A DNA stretch of 64,000 bases from Picocystis sp. L7 (lineage: Eukaryota > Chlorophyta > Picocystophyceae > Picocystales > Picocystaceae), in the NCBI GenBank assembly GCA_020975725.1, contig QXJR01000003.1:682001-746000 (forward strand), given 5' to 3'. How positions within the stretch are numbered: the first letter of the stretch is position 1; every line of letters begins with the position of its first letter. This document shows positions 9,763 through 20,808 of this stretch, piece by piece. Made by a program: the position numbers and the translations under genes. Under the pieces are notes generated by a model. It had not been told where the DNA came from. It saw nothing but the letters and a program-made list of their open reading frames with translations, and did no database searches.

Positions 9763-10418
9763 CTCGTTCCGCCTCGTCTCTGCTCCTTTGGAAGCGGCGC
9801 TTGTGTCCACCACGTGCAGCAGTTGTGTCGGTCCGACCGACCCTTCTCCCCCTGGGTGGAGGCGGTGGCGTGTCTCGAAGGTGTCGATCCCACCGATGCG
9901 TGGGGATCTCCCGGGTTCGAACCCGGGCGAGATTCGGATCGAACCGGGACTCCTCCAACAAAGACCCCGGTTCGACCCGTCGGTTCGAGGTCCCTCGTCC
10001 TGGGTCCCCGCCCACCGGGAGGTTCCCTAGGAAGGACCCTCGGGTGTGTTGGGTTTCGAAAGGGAGGGTCCGAAGGGTATGAACCCGTGCTGGATCGGGT
10101 TCGATCCCCATCACCTCCATCGGACAGTTGGAAGGACACGCGGGATCGGATCCCGACACCTGTGGTCGGCCTTGATCGACCGCGCCTCACCAGCTGCCTG
10201 TTCCGACGCGGTGGATCGCACGGCACGCACCGGACCACACGCTGGACCGGTCCCCTCGACGCCTTCCTCCACAAGCCGCACCCATCGATTCGTTTCCCCT
10301 TCCACTCCCGTTTTCCACGTCGGCTTCATCGCCTCCCCCCCTGTAGCAATCCTTGGGATGGGTGATCCCGAAGATCCGAAAGAGAATCCACACCGACAGA
10401 GCACCGCACACGAGCGCC
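9763..10418. promoter_or_regulatory. Divergent intergenic region, 6PGDH / arginine deiminase
   Basis: 656 bp between two divergent start codons. It holds a long palindromic block cccgggttcgaacccggg (about 9911-9928), further ggttcga words to 10,110, and TTCGAAAGGGA at 10,055. This is the clearest example of the TTCGAA-rich blocks found at many gene starts here. No tRNA could be folded around the T-loop-like words. Confidence 0.5.
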
Positions 10419-11795
10419 ATGAAGCGCAGTTCCACCGCCGCCGACGTCAACGAAGTCGTGTGTGCCGTGTGCAATGGACAAGAGGAAGGGAAGAGGAAAT
10501 CCGCAAGGTCCAAATCCATCGCTTCCGCATCGGCGTTGCTGGTGGAAGGGGGACAGGTCGAAGAGGCACCCTTGCACGTGTGCCAAGTGCACGAGAATGA
10601 CATCGCAAAAGTCGTCATCGTATGTGAACCCGATCTTCCCAAAATGATGGGGGCATTGCATCCGCTGGGGTCGCTGTACGAGAGACCGGTCAACCTGGAC
10701 GTGTCGAAAAAACAACACACGGAATTCCGAAACCTGCTGCGCAGTCATGGGTGCAGAGTCCTCACCGTCCGGGAAATCCTCAAATTTGGGACCGAACGCA
10801 GCGTCAGTGCTCGCTTGGAGCTGGAAGATATGGCAGCCAAGTCCCTCAGTTATGAAGTGTCCCCCGAGTGCGAGGATCGATTGTCCAAAAAGGACATGTT
10901 CTACATCGGAGAGGAATACAAGAAGCAAGTGCTCGAGGAGATGTCGTCTGATCAACTTGTGGATATCCTGCTCACCAATCCAACCGTGCACATAACCCCA
11001 AGCTACAGGGACACTGGTTTCCGAGCCACCTACCAGTTCTCCCCGTTATCCAACCTTGTCTTCACGCGCGATCAACAGATCACGACGTGCAAGGGAATAG
11101 TCATGGGGAAACTGCGATCTCCACAACGTGCCAATGAAGTCCAGTTGACGAAGTTCTGCTTTAAGAAGCTTGGGCTGAAGATCGTCGGAGGCATCGAGGA
11201 ACCTGGATACCTCGAAGGCGGGGACTTCTTTGCGGCAGGATGGGATCTGTGCTTCGTTGGTGTCGGACTGAGATCGAATCTTGAAGCTTGCAGACAATGC
11301 ATGGAAAAGGACTGGTTTGGAGCAAAGAGAGTGGCAGTGGTAAAGGATGATTTTGATAGAAGCCAAGACCGCATGCACTTGGATTGCGTCTTCAGCATTC
11401 TCGGGGATGACTGCGCACTGATGCTAGAAGATATGATGGGTGAAAACTCTCCCACGCGTCGCCTGGTGGATGAATACGTTAGAGTCCCTGAAGGACAAGG
11501 AAGCCCTGGCTTTGGCGATTATCAGCTGGAAAGAGAGAATGTCGAATTCAGTGAATACCTCTCGGACAATGGGTACCATGTACTTCCCATTTCTGGGAAG
11601 GATCAGCTTGCATATGGCTGTAATTGTCTGAATATGGGAGACAGTAACATCATTGCTGTGCATAAAGACACTGCCCGGAAGATCAGTCGCTTTGAGCACT
11701 TTCATGGCAACGTGGAGTACCTGCCATACGATCAGATTACTTCGATGTACGGTGCAGTACACTGCAGCAGCCAGGTTGTGCACAGGGAACAGTGA
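10419..11795 (+). CDS. Arginine deiminase
   Basis: 458 residues, single exon, ATG at 10419 in a good context (cgccATGaag). The guanidino-group-modifying fold is clear. NLVFTRD lies at about 212-218 and the catalytic EGGD at about 266-269. The catalytic His (RMHLDCVF) is at about 320. The nucleophilic Cys in GAVHCSSQ is at about 449, near the C-terminus. The enzyme hydrolyses arginine to citrulline and ammonia. Green algae and some protists have it, while land plants and animals do not, which fits an algal host. A cysteine-containing 60-residue leader precedes the domain; its role is unclear. Confidence 0.92.
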   Translation: MKRSSTAADVNEVVCAVCNGQEEGKRKSARSKSIASASALLVEGGQVEEAPLHVCQVHENDIAKVVIVCEPDLPKMMGALHPLGSLYERPVNLDVSKKQHTEFRNLLRSHGCRVLTVREILKFGTERSVSARLELEDMAAKSLSYEVSPECEDRLSKKDMFYIGEEYKKQVLEEMSSDQLVDILLTNPTVHITPSYRDTGFRATYQFSPLSNLVFTRDQQITTCKGIVMGKLRSPQRANEVQLTKFCFKKLGLKIVGGIEEPGYLEGGDFFAAGWDLCFVGVGLRSNLEACRQCMEKDWFGAKRVAVVKDDFDRSQDRMHLDCVFSILGDDCALMLEDMMGENSPTRRLVDEYVRVPEGQGSPGFGDYQLERENVEFSEYLSDNGYHVLPISGKDQLAYGCNCLNMGDSNIIAVHKDTARKISRFEHFHGNVEYLPYDQITSMYGAVHCSSQVVHREQ

Positions 11796-12546
11796 TCCCG
11801 AACACACCAACTCTGTTTAGTCCACGCTTCTCGTCTGGGCTTGCTGAATGCAGGGATCGCCATCCGAAGGCCGGTGGCCAGCTTATCGAACTCATATTTA
11901 AACTTATCTAATGGTAGGTTTCAACTCTTCTTGTCTCTACTTTGCAGCTTACCTCGTTGGCACTCGGGCTCTTGGCAAGACCGATCTCTGGATCGATTCC
12001 TCGAGGGACCCTTGGAGCACTGATGACATTGTCCGGGTGCTTGTCCGATCTCCGAACGCAGATTGCATCGTCATGTCTCATGAGTGCGACCGATATCGAG
12101 TGGGCGTGCACTATGGAATCCACGTCGTATTTCGTTCTATCCTTTCCTGACCGTGTCGATGCGTGTGTACCCTGTTTGGAAGCACCCCCTGTGGCCGTGC
12201 ACGTCCTGTTCTGGTTCTAGTGGTTTTCGTCATTGGCGAGCGTTTGGTGCTCCTAGCACTGGCCACGTTCACCAGGTCCACACTCATCTTCGAACTGGAC
12301 TGTTTCTTGTGTATTTTCGATCCAGCATCGTGCGTGAAGGAGGCTGGTGCAGTGGGCCAACCATGGCCGTGACGGTGGACCGTCGGGTGGGATTCCCCTC
12401 CGTGCGACCCATCCCCACATCCGTCCACAGTGGCACGCGGTTACCGACGTGGGGGCCACAACGGTCCCCCTGGATTCGTGGCAGCCAAGGCCACATCCAC
12501 GAGTGTTGGTTTCGGGAAAACCTATCGACGAAACCGAAGCAGGTCG
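11796..12546. other. Intergenic region between arginine deiminase and RNase J
   Basis: About 750 bp. Frames are open in places, but none has a recognised product. An untranslated or short coding first exon of the RNase J gene could lie here; I could not identify a convincing donor. Confidence 0.4.
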
Positions 12547-14779
12547 ATGCGGACGCACCTGCGCCTCGGCGCTTGCCGAAGGGGCCGTGTCGCGACACGT
12601 GCACAGCAGGAAGGAGATGCACAACCCATGGAAGGTCCCACCCGGCAGAAGACGCCGTCGAGTGCAGGACGTGGCGGCTCGCGACCTCGACGTGCACGTG
12701 TGTTCACCAGGAGCGACGGTGTGAAACACCTCGGATCCTCGCAACGTGCCAAGAAGCGTCCTTTTCCTGCGCCGCCGACCGGAGGTCCTCCGTTGCGTGT
12801 GCTTCCCATCGGTGGACTGGGTGAAATCGGGATGAATTGCATGCTGGTGGGATTCTACGATCGATACGTGCTGGTGGACGCTGGACTCATGTTTCCGGAC
12901 CACGAAGAACTAGGCGTGCAGAAAGTGCTGCCAGACACCTCCTTCCTGGCCCAGTGGAGGGACAAAATCGAAGCTGTCATCATCACGCACGGACACGAAG
13001 ATCACATCGGAGCACTGCCATGGGTAAGTCTGCAGCCACGGGACGGAGTACGGCCGAAAGGCGCCGGCGTTGTTGCTACGCGAAGCGAGAGCGGATGGCT
13101 GACCCAGAGGAGTTTCGCGGCGTCGCTCGTAGGTTGTGCCAGCGCTGGATCCGAACACTCCGATCTATGCTTCGACGTTTACCATGCAGCTCATTCAAAA
13201 GCGCATGAAGGAGTTCAACCTATGGAACCAAAATCGCTTCTGCAAGTTCCGGATAGGAGGCGGGCACCGTTTCACAGCAGGACCTTTTGAGGTGGAAACC
13301 ATTCGAGTGACTCACTCCATACCGGATTGTTCTGGGCTGATCCTACGAAGCGAAGGTGGTACCATAGTGCACACTGGAGATTGGAAAATTGACGAGACTC
13401 CACTGGATGGACACGTCTTCGATAGGTCTGCATTTGAAGCAGTTAGTAAAGAAGGGGTCACACTTTTTATGAGTGACTCTACCAACGTTTTGTCGGGTGG
13501 AAGAACAATAAGCGAGGCGGATGTGGAGAAGGCTCTGATCAAGAGAGTAATGGGGCACACCGGGAAGGGGAGGGTGATAAGCACTCAATTTGCGTCCAAT
13601 GTGCACAGGCTTGCTAGCCTCAAGAAAGCTGCAGATCTATCCGGGCGTAAAATCGCATTCGTGGGCATGAGCCTGCGTACATACTTGGAAGCTGCATGGA
13701 AGGATGGTCAGGCACCCTTCGATCCACGAGAGCTGATAGAAGCAGAAGACATTGATAAATACGACCCAAACGAGCTGTTGATTGTGACGACAGGATCACA
13801 AGGGGAACAACGCGCCGCTCTAACTTTGGCCTCTTTTGGGGGAAGCCGATTCTTGAACTTCAGGAACGATGATCTGTTGCTGTACAGTGCAAAAGTGATT
13901 CCCGGTAACGAAGGGAAGGTAATGGACATGATGAACCGGGTTGCAGGTCTTGGACCCACGATTGCCATGGGTAGAGGGGAATGCCTGCACACCTCTGGCC
14001 ACGCCTGCCATGACGAGTTGGAAGAGGTGCTGAGGCTAGTCAAGCCTCAACATTTCCTGCCTGTTCATGGGGAGACTGCGTTTTTGTATGCGCATGCAAA
14101 CTTGGCGAGAGAGTCGGCGAATGTGCAGCACACCAGCGTCATTCGTAATGGCCAGATGCTGGGTGTAGCACCGCTCAGGAGTGGAAGGCAGTACTCGAGC
14201 TTGGGAAGTATGTCTATGCTAGGAGAGGTCAAGCTAACACCGTTTTACAATGACGGTGAAAACGGCACTGGTACTTCTGAGGAACTGGCCGTCGAAGAAC
14301 GCATGCGCGTGGCTGTCGAAGGGGTGGTTGTCGTGAGTGTAGCAGTCACGAAGCCGAAGCCTTCTGGTTCATCCGAGTCCGAAGGCGACGGTAAAGAGGA
14401 CCAGAACACGCTGAAGGGCAGCATTCGCATCACCACCCGTGCCATGTGGACGGACGGAGGGCGCTTGATCGTGGAGATGCAGAAGTCTGCCGAGGCAGCC
14501 GTTCGTCGCATGCCGCTGGACGTCACGTTGCTTCAGTTGGAGCGCACCGTAGCGGACATGGTGCGTCGCACCTGCCTCCAGTACTGCAAGAAACGTCCAG
14601 ACGTGATCGTGACGGCACATTACGCCACGCCGGACGAGGAGCAGGAGCACTTTCGGAGTGTGAAGAACAAGTTGGGCAAGAAGAAGACACCTGCAGACTA
14701 CCGTCGCAATAGTTCCGGTTCTTCTCGTGGCGGCGGTTCAAGTCGGAGGGGTCGCCGTCCGTCCACTCCGAAAGATTGA
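12547..14779 (+). CDS. RNJ: RNase J-type metallo-beta-lactamase ribonuclease (organelle type)
   Basis: Two exons, 12547-13023 and 13133-14779 (109-nt intron, GTAAGT..TAG). The junction restores [19 protein letters not shown]. The metallo-beta-lactamase motif HGHEDHIG binds zinc. [15 protein letters not shown] and the beta-CASP signatures follow ([29 protein letters not shown]). RNase J combines 5'-3' exonuclease and endonuclease activity, and in plants it matures and surveys chloroplast RNA. The first 85 residues are Arg/Ser-rich, as in a transit peptide. The C-terminal tail ([10 protein letters not shown], Gly/Ser/Arg-rich) is basic. The frame is open further 5' (GTG at 12430), so the exact start is uncertain. 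Confidence 0.92.
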
Positions 14780-15296
14780 CGGTGCGTTCGTTGATTTGGA
14801 TTGGATGCGACGGTTGGTTGATGTGCCAAGTCGCACTTGTGTGTCGAGCTTCACACGACGGGTTGGGCTCGTTCATCCCATAATCCATGTTTCCTTTGGT
14901 GGTACATTGCAGCCCACTGCCTTCCACCCTATCTCTATCCTTCTTCCTCTTCCTCTTCCTCTTCGTTCGCACACCATCGTCTGTGGCACGTGGATGGATG
15001 CCGTTCCACTCCCCTTCCTTCCACTGCAAGGTTGGTTGGCTCAGCTGTACTTCGTTTCGCCCATCCCACCCAACCGCTCTGCTCGCTTGTCCCCTCCTTC
15101 CTTTCCGTACCTATCCCACCCCGGGATTTCATTGGATACGTGCACCCCACGTCCAATCAATGCTTGGGATCTCGAGTCCGGTCCATTCCATGGGGAGTGT
15201 GGGGATCCATCCCCCTTTCCACCCATCGGGTCTGGAAAGGAAATGCTGGGATCGATCCGAAGGGATCCACAACCGTCACCGACGGTTCAGCTCGCC
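14780..15296. other. Intergenic region 5' of the Nudix gene
   Basis: 517 bp, partly pyrimidine-rich (cttcctcttcctcttcctc near 14,941-14,962), with ggatcc-type words near 15,130-15,270 close to the start of the Nudix gene. The frame stays open through it in phase with the Nudix gene, but the sequence is low in complexity and not protein-like. Confidence 0.5.
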
Positions 15297-16256
15297 ATGT
15301 CGCTTCCCACCGCACGAAACCTTCACGTGAAGACCGAAGAAATAGAAGGGTTCCGATGGGTGAGGCTCAAGAAGATCCAGTGGAAGGACGAGACGGACAG
15401 GAAAAGGATGTGGGAAGCCGCAGAAAGGACCACACGAACCGAAGGAACCGTGATAGACGCAGTCGCAGCCATCACCTACGTCACAGAGGATGGAGAGACG
15501 GACAACACGACGTGGACCAAGAGGAAGAGAGAAGAGATGGAAACAAACGAAGGGAACGGGGAAAACGTGTCCACGAAACTTGAACTCGAACTCCCGTCTC
15601 CCAAGGAAAGTGCAGACTTCGATCTCAACCAAGAATACCAGGAAGGGGAACAACCAACACCAGAAGTGCTGGAACCTGAAGTGCCTGAAAAAATCCCGCT
15701 GTCGAGAGGGAAAAATGCGAGTCGAATGGTCCTGGTGTCTCAATTTAGACCCGCTGTGGGAAAATACGTGCTCGAGATACCCGCAGGACTCGTGGACGAA
15801 CGGGACATCCACGGAGGGGCACCGGCGGTGGCTCAAACCGAGACGGGGGATCAAGATGTTCCATCTCGTGAGCATTCGGCAGAAAAACTCGTCAACGAAG
15901 AGAAACTTGAACTAGCCTCTAAAAGAGCGGCGGAACGGGAGCTGTACGAAGAAACAGGGTTACATGGAACTGCCTACGCCGTTTCCCCGGTGGTGTACTC
16001 CGATCCGGGTTTGAGCAATGCATCGGTCAGATTTGTTCGGATCGATGTGAACACTTGGGGAAAGCAACAGCACCATTCATCCGAGTTGGAAAGTGCCCGG
16101 ATCAAGACACATTTCGTTTCCGTAGGTCAGCCCTTGCAAGATGCATTACGTATTGCGAAGGGAGGACAGATGGAGTTAGATGCCCGTCTCTATGCTTTCC
16201 TAGCAGGGATTGAAGAGGGTTTGAGGATCCAGGGGTCAACTCCTCTGGGCGATTGA
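15297..16256 (+). CDS. Nudix hydrolase, ADP-sugar pyrophosphatase (NUDT5-like)
   Basis: 319 residues from the ATG at 15297 (cgccATGtcg). The middle carries VSQFRPAVGKYVLEIPAGLVD, the strand pattern of ADP-ribose pyrophosphatases. The end of the Nudix box, AAERELYEETGL, follows and supplies the metal-binding glutamates. The expected gap between the two is about 12 residues. Here it is about 50, an insertion of charged sequence that splits the Nudix box. PVVYSDPGLSN and the C-terminal helix also fit NUDT5 relatives. Likely substrate: ADP-ribose or an ADP-sugar. An acidic 90-residue stretch precedes the domain. Confidence 0.85.
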   Translation: MSLPTARNLHVKTEEIEGFRWVRLKKIQWKDETDRKRMWEAAERTTRTEGTVIDAVAAITYVTEDGETDNTTWTKRKREEMETNEGNGENVSTKLELELPSPKESADFDLNQEYQEGEQPTPEVLEPEVPEKIPLSRGKNASRMVLVSQFRPAVGKYVLEIPAGLVDERDIHGGAPAVAQTETGDQDVPSREHSAEKLVNEEKLELASKRAAERELYEETGLHGTAYAVSPVVYSDPGLSNASVRFVRIDVNTWGKQQHHSSELESARIKTHFVSVGQPLQDALRIAKGGQMELDARLYAFLAGIEEGLRIQGSTPLGD

Positions 16257-16538
16257 AGTATCGAGTGTGGATTAAGCAGTGTAGAACGTCTGCCAGTGCG
16301 ATGGATACAGGTATACTCGCTCCATGCTTGGTTGTGCAAGGTTCGACTGCTTGCAGCACGCATAAGGTTGTCATTGAATTGTTTGTTTGATGCAAAGAAA
16401 TAAACAAGAGGGATCTAATTTGATAGCAATCGAGCCGGCAAAGCATAAAAATCATTTCAATCCTACAGTGCGATGCACAGATGCCTGCCAAATCACCTGA
16501 TTCTCCTATCCTGTCAGCAGCAACCCCACGAAAACACT

Positions 16539-17355
16539 TCAGAGCTCTGCAGCTGCCGTAAGTGACTTCTCAACCAGATCTTTGCAAGCGTTGAGAGTGA
16601 GGAGGCCCTCCTTGCGCGATCCGGACACTTCTTGGCCGTCCTTGAACATGATCAGACATGGCAGACCGAACACTCTGTACTTATCCCGTACTTCCGTCTT
16701 GTCAGTACAGTTGAACTTGACTACTTTGAGTTTGTCTCCATACTCCTGGTAAAAACATAGTGTCAGTCATGGCCGATTCAGCACCGATTTCGACGACGAA
16801 GTGCGGTTGAAAATCGAAGGTCTCACCTCACTAATCTGCGTGACGATCGGACCGATCAGCTTGCAGGGTCCGCACCACGTTGCCCTGCACACGCGCGTCG
16901 CAAAGCGAGGAAGGTCAGCAGGAATCCAGTCACGACAGCGTGAATACGTTGGCCTCCTGGCCGGTCCTTCTTCGCATGAAAAGATGGACAGAAGGTTCAC
17001 CGACAAGCGTGCACGTTGAGAAGGTTCCTTTCCGTAGCACGCGGTGGGCGACACGCGGACGTCGTGCCAGTCGTCGCGTTCCCACGAGATTGCACGCAGC
17101 ACGGCAGGATCTCTCTACCTATCGAACAAGTCGATTCATCGCTCGAAGCGGATGCGTCACTCACCAGAAATCTACGAGTACAGGCTTGTTCGCCTGCATC
17201 ACCTCCTCGTCCCAGGTATCGTCGGTGACTTCGACGAGCGCACCGGCTCGCACCGCCACGTTGGAGCAGCGTCGGACCCCATTTCGACGGGATCTACCGA
17301 TTGCATGGCTTCTGGATCTCGTTGGCGCGGCCAAGCGCATCGCAGCGTGCGCCAT
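16539..17355 (-). CDS. TRXm: Thioredoxin, m-type (plastid)
   Basis: Three exons: 17355-17165, 16884-16827 and 16745-16539, giving 151 residues. The first splice restores KPVLVDFW-ATWCGPC, the redox active site. The second continues ISE-EYGDKLKVVKFNC, then the cis-proline loop GLPCLIMFKDG. The leader MAHAAMRLAAPTRSRSHA is Ser/Arg-rich and uncharged-acid-free, like a chloroplast transit peptide. Mature-domain wording (VTDDTWDEEV) is that of m-type thioredoxins. Those reduce target disulfides in the chloroplast using electrons from ferredoxin-thioredoxin reductase. Introns are 280 and 81 nt. An earlier in-frame ATG (17688) would add an unlikely leader. Confidence 0.92.
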
Positions 17356-17908
17356 GGGAGCTGGCACGATCGAAGCCGGCAGCTGGGCGCACGGTCCACG
17401 TCCTTCCTCTCTCTGCTCCTGGGTCCACTTCACCCAGGGTCTGGGCAGAAGGCTATCCGGGACCCTAGATGGGAGGATCAGATGGACCGAGGGCTGGACG
17501 TCCCCTTGTAGAAGGAAACAAGCCCCTGGATCGATCTCGGCTGGTGCTGGGTTCAACCGCGGGGAATCGGATCCTGTGCTGTACGGTCCCCTGTGCTTCG
17601 TGTTGCACACATCTCCCGGATAGGGGAAGGATCCAACGATACACCACGAGGTGTGCAGGGACAGGGCACGCAAACCACACACCAACATCCACTAGTTGTC
17701 TCCATGCACCCAGCAATCACGTAAGTTTGCACGCATCAGACAACGAAAGGGCGCGGGAACAGGAGAAATGGCCTGCACGAGACCTCTGCAATCATCGATT
17801 CACATCTGCCACTCACCATGCGCCATTGGACCCAGGCGATTGCCGTTTCTGAGATGCCGAAGCCATGGGGAATTTTTATTACCTCTGATGTTTTCTGGGC
17901 GATGAAGG
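17356..17908. other. 5' flank of thioredoxin m and 3' flank of V-ATPase B
   Basis: 553 bp. The half near 17,400-17,600 is rich in ggatc, gggatc and tcgatc words typical of promoters in this window. The part near the V-ATPase gene is AT-richer, as expected of a 3' flank. No extra gene seen. Confidence 0.5.
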
Positions 17909-19547
17909 TTACTTTCGCTCGTAAAACTCATCCAGAGTCTTGATGGAGATCCGTCGAAGCAGTTCCCTAGGAAAGAGGCGCAGCAGGGACCAAGCGAGGT
18001 CCAAACTTGCAAAAATATCTCGCACCTCATATGCCCCCTGCTGAATGAACTTTTGCTCAAACTTGCCCAGGAACTCCAAGTAAAGGAGGTCTTCTGGCGA
18101 CAGTGCTTCCTCTCCGACCACCGCCTTCATTGCCAGCACATCCTTGGCAATTGCATAGCAAGCATACAGCTGATTCGATACCTCACTGTGATCCTTCCGC
18201 GTCATACCTTCACCAATGGCACTCTTCATCAATCTGGATAAGGATGGCAAAACATTGATGGGGGGAAATATCTGTCTATTGTGAAGCTGGCGATCGATGT
18301 AAATCTGACCTTCAGTGATGTAGCCTGTCAAATCAGGAATGGGATGCGTAATATCGTCATTGGGCATGGACAAAATTGGCAGCTGGGTGATCGATCCTTT
18401 CCTCCCCTTGATGCGGCCTGCGCGCTCGTAGATTGTGGCGAGATCCGTGTACATATATCCAGGATAACCCCTACGACCAGGAACCTCCTCTCGTGCAGCA
18501 GACACTTCACGCAATGCATCCGCGTAGGACGACATGTCCGTCAAAATGACAAGCACATGCTTTCCACACTCGTACGCCAAGTACTCAGCAGTCGTAAGCG
18601 CAATGCGAGGGGTGATGATCCTCTCAATAGTTGGGTCGTTGGCAAGATTTAGGAACAAAGCCACCCTTTCCATGGATCCATTCTGCTCAAAGTCTCTCTT
18701 GAAGAACGATGCTGTCTCCATGTTAACACCCATTGCAGCGAACACAATGGCAAATTCCTGTCCTCCTTCTTGCTTCTTGACCAGTCCTGCTTGCCTGCAT
18801 ATTTGGGCTGCAATTTCACTGTGGGGTAGACCGGCCGCCGAAAAGAGGGGAATTTTCTGTCCTCTCGCGATGGAGTTCATCACGTCGATGGTTGATATAC
18901 CCGTCTGGATCATCTCTTCTGGATAGGTGCGTTCGGAGGGATTGATCGATGCGCCCTGAATGTCCAGGTACTTTTCAGCCAATACTGGCGGCCCTCCATC
19001 GATGGGTTTACCGGACCCATTGAACACTCTACCCAGCATGTCTTCGGAGACAGGTGTCTTCATCACATCTCCTGTGAACTTGCAGTTGGTCTTGATGTTG
19101 TCGATTCCCGAGGTACCTTCGAAAACTTGGATCACTGCCTTTACTCCGTCCACCTCCAGAACTTGCCCTCTCCTTTTGCTTCCGTCTCCGATCGTCAGAT
19201 CGACGATCTCGTTGAACTTGGCGTTCTTCACGTTCTCGAGCACGACCAGGGGTCCAGCCACGGCGGACACGGTCCGATATTCTTCGTCGTTCGGTGCGTA
19301 TCGGGAGGGACGACGTTCGACGATCGCATCATCCGCATTGGAATCGCTTCTCGGTCAGTCGTGGCACTCGCTCGCGCGGATCTCGTTTGGTCGTGGACCT
19401 TTCCCTTCCGTCGGCCAACCCTACGGCTCTGGTTCGCTCATTCACCCGGCACGCACCCATGCGAGGCTTGATCACGTTTTTCTTGGCATCTCCACCGTCC
19501 AGCACGAGCGCATCCAGTCCGTTCGTCACGCTCGTTGCATCCGTCAT
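17909..19547 (-). CDS. VMA2: V-type proton ATPase subunit B
   Basis: Two exons: 19547-19457 and 19281-17909, 487 residues. The 175-nt intron (GTGCGTG..AAG) was placed because joining CGC ATG G to AA TAT restores [20 protein letters not shown], the conserved subunit-B N-terminus. Without the splice no ATG is available. The nucleotide-binding fold of a non-catalytic B subunit follows: [10 protein letters not shown] where catalytic subunits have a P-loop, [29 protein letters not shown], and [14 protein letters not shown]. It forms the A3B3 head of the vacuolar proton pump. It is head-to-head with the RAB5IF-like gene. Confidence 0.95.
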
Positions 19548-19952
19548 GGCGAGAGCGCGTAGTGCGCGTGTGTGTCGCCTTCCCTCTCGCGACCCCTCCC
19601 GATCCCACACCAGCCCCCCTTCCCCTTCCAAAGACCGCAAAGACCGTCGGTCCACGAAGGATCCCGTGCGGGATCGGGAGGGGAAGGGGGGGGCTCGGGG
19701 ACCGCGGTCCCCGGGGGGGAGTGTCTGGGGTTTAGGGTTGGGAAGGGGGGGTCCTCCCAGTGGTGGAGAGAGAGACACAGGACGGTGTCTTCCCAAACCG
19801 CGTGCATCCATCGCGTCCACATCCACCGCGTCGAGGTCCGAACGCCACCACGAGGGACCCAAAGGTCGCGTCCGAAGCGTCCTCGCGGAAGGGAAGACAC
19901 GCTGGGATCGAAAGGAGAAGGAAGGAACGGTAGATCCAAGGATACGTCGGGG
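19548..19952. promoter_or_regulatory. G-rich divergent promoter region, V-ATPase B / RAB5IF-like
   Basis: 405 bp between the divergent ATGs. The + strand from 19,676 to 19,755 is a run of G tracts enclosing a perfect 16-bp palindrome GGGGACCGCGGTCCCC at 19,697-19,712. A single TTTAGGG follows at 19,731. The tract could fold as a G-quadruplex. A promoter role is inferred from position. Confidence 0.5.
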
Positions 19953-20570
19953 ATGGCGGGATCCAAAAGCCTCACGAGGAAGCTGATGGACAAGGAAGAC
20001 AACTGGTCGCTGGTAAGTGCAGAGATCCGGAACCAGAAACGGAGACGCTCGGAAGGAACGCGAGAATCCTGTCGGACGGCCGCTGACCGCATTCACCATC
20101 GCAGGCGGAGTTGCAAGAAGTCATCCATTGGATCCGTCAAGCCCTGGCACTGGTGTTGGGATTCGTGTGGGGTGTCATTCCCTTGACAGGATTAGCCTCG
20201 TTCGTAGGGTGAGCGCTTCCGTCCGGTGTGGATATCCACACGAACGCGTTTCTGATCCCTGTTCAATGCGCTGACACATCTGCACGCGGAAAGGTATATG
20301 GTGCTGAGCAGCGCAACGATCATGGCCTTGTACGGGAACTACTTGAACATAGACGAAGAAGAGTATGGAGGCCACATCGGTCTGCTCGGGGAAGGCTTGG
20401 CACCGTCCTTTTTCCTATTCTTGGTAAGTGCCTTGTCGGTTGCAAGGACCATCCCTCCCGCGTGCTCCTGTTCTGGAACGAGCGAAGGGATCCCTGGCTG
20501 ACCTCGTACCGATCGGGTCGTACCGTCGCAGCTCACATGGACATTGACGTACACTGCAATTCACTTTTGA
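19953..20570 (+). CDS. RAB5IF: RAB5IF/OPTI-like small membrane protein (Rab5-interacting family)
   Basis: Four exons: 19953-20012, 20105-20208, 20294-20423 and 20532-20570, giving 110 residues. All junctions are GT..AG and in phase. The product reads WIRQALALVLGFVWGVIPL, then NYLNIDEEEYGGHIGLLGEG and LTWTLTYTAIHF. Human RAB5IF (C20orf24) has the same order: WFRQ, GxxWGVxPL, SNYLxIDEEEYGG, EG...SF, then a last hydrophobic segment. The family comprises ER multipass proteins linked to translocon-associated membrane protein biogenesis and relates to EMC6. No single exon would score as a gene alone; the call depends on the splicing. Last exon 39 nt. Confidence 0.88.
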
Positions 20571-20808
20571 ACGTGCCACATCGTGGTGTTGGACCTTCCA
20601 GCGTCCGCATGGATGCTCTCCTCGTCGCGCCATGACCAGGGCCAGTTCGGGCCAAGGTCGCCTCACGCCTCCCCCTTCTCTCCCCCCGGAATCCCTTGGG
20701 AAACGAACCGAATCGAACCGGGCGTGAATCCCCCGGTTGAAAGGAAGATCCCAGCTGGGGACAAACGTGGGTCGGTGGACGAACCCATCCTCGACGCGCG
20801 AAGACGGC

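Noticed and set aside
9905-10000. tRNA T-loop-like GGTTCGAACC words
   Set aside because: The word is a palindrome within a repeat block; no acceptor or anticodon arm could be folded around it.
19731-19737. Plant-type telomere unit TTTAGGG
   Set aside because: A single copy in a G-rich tract, not an array.
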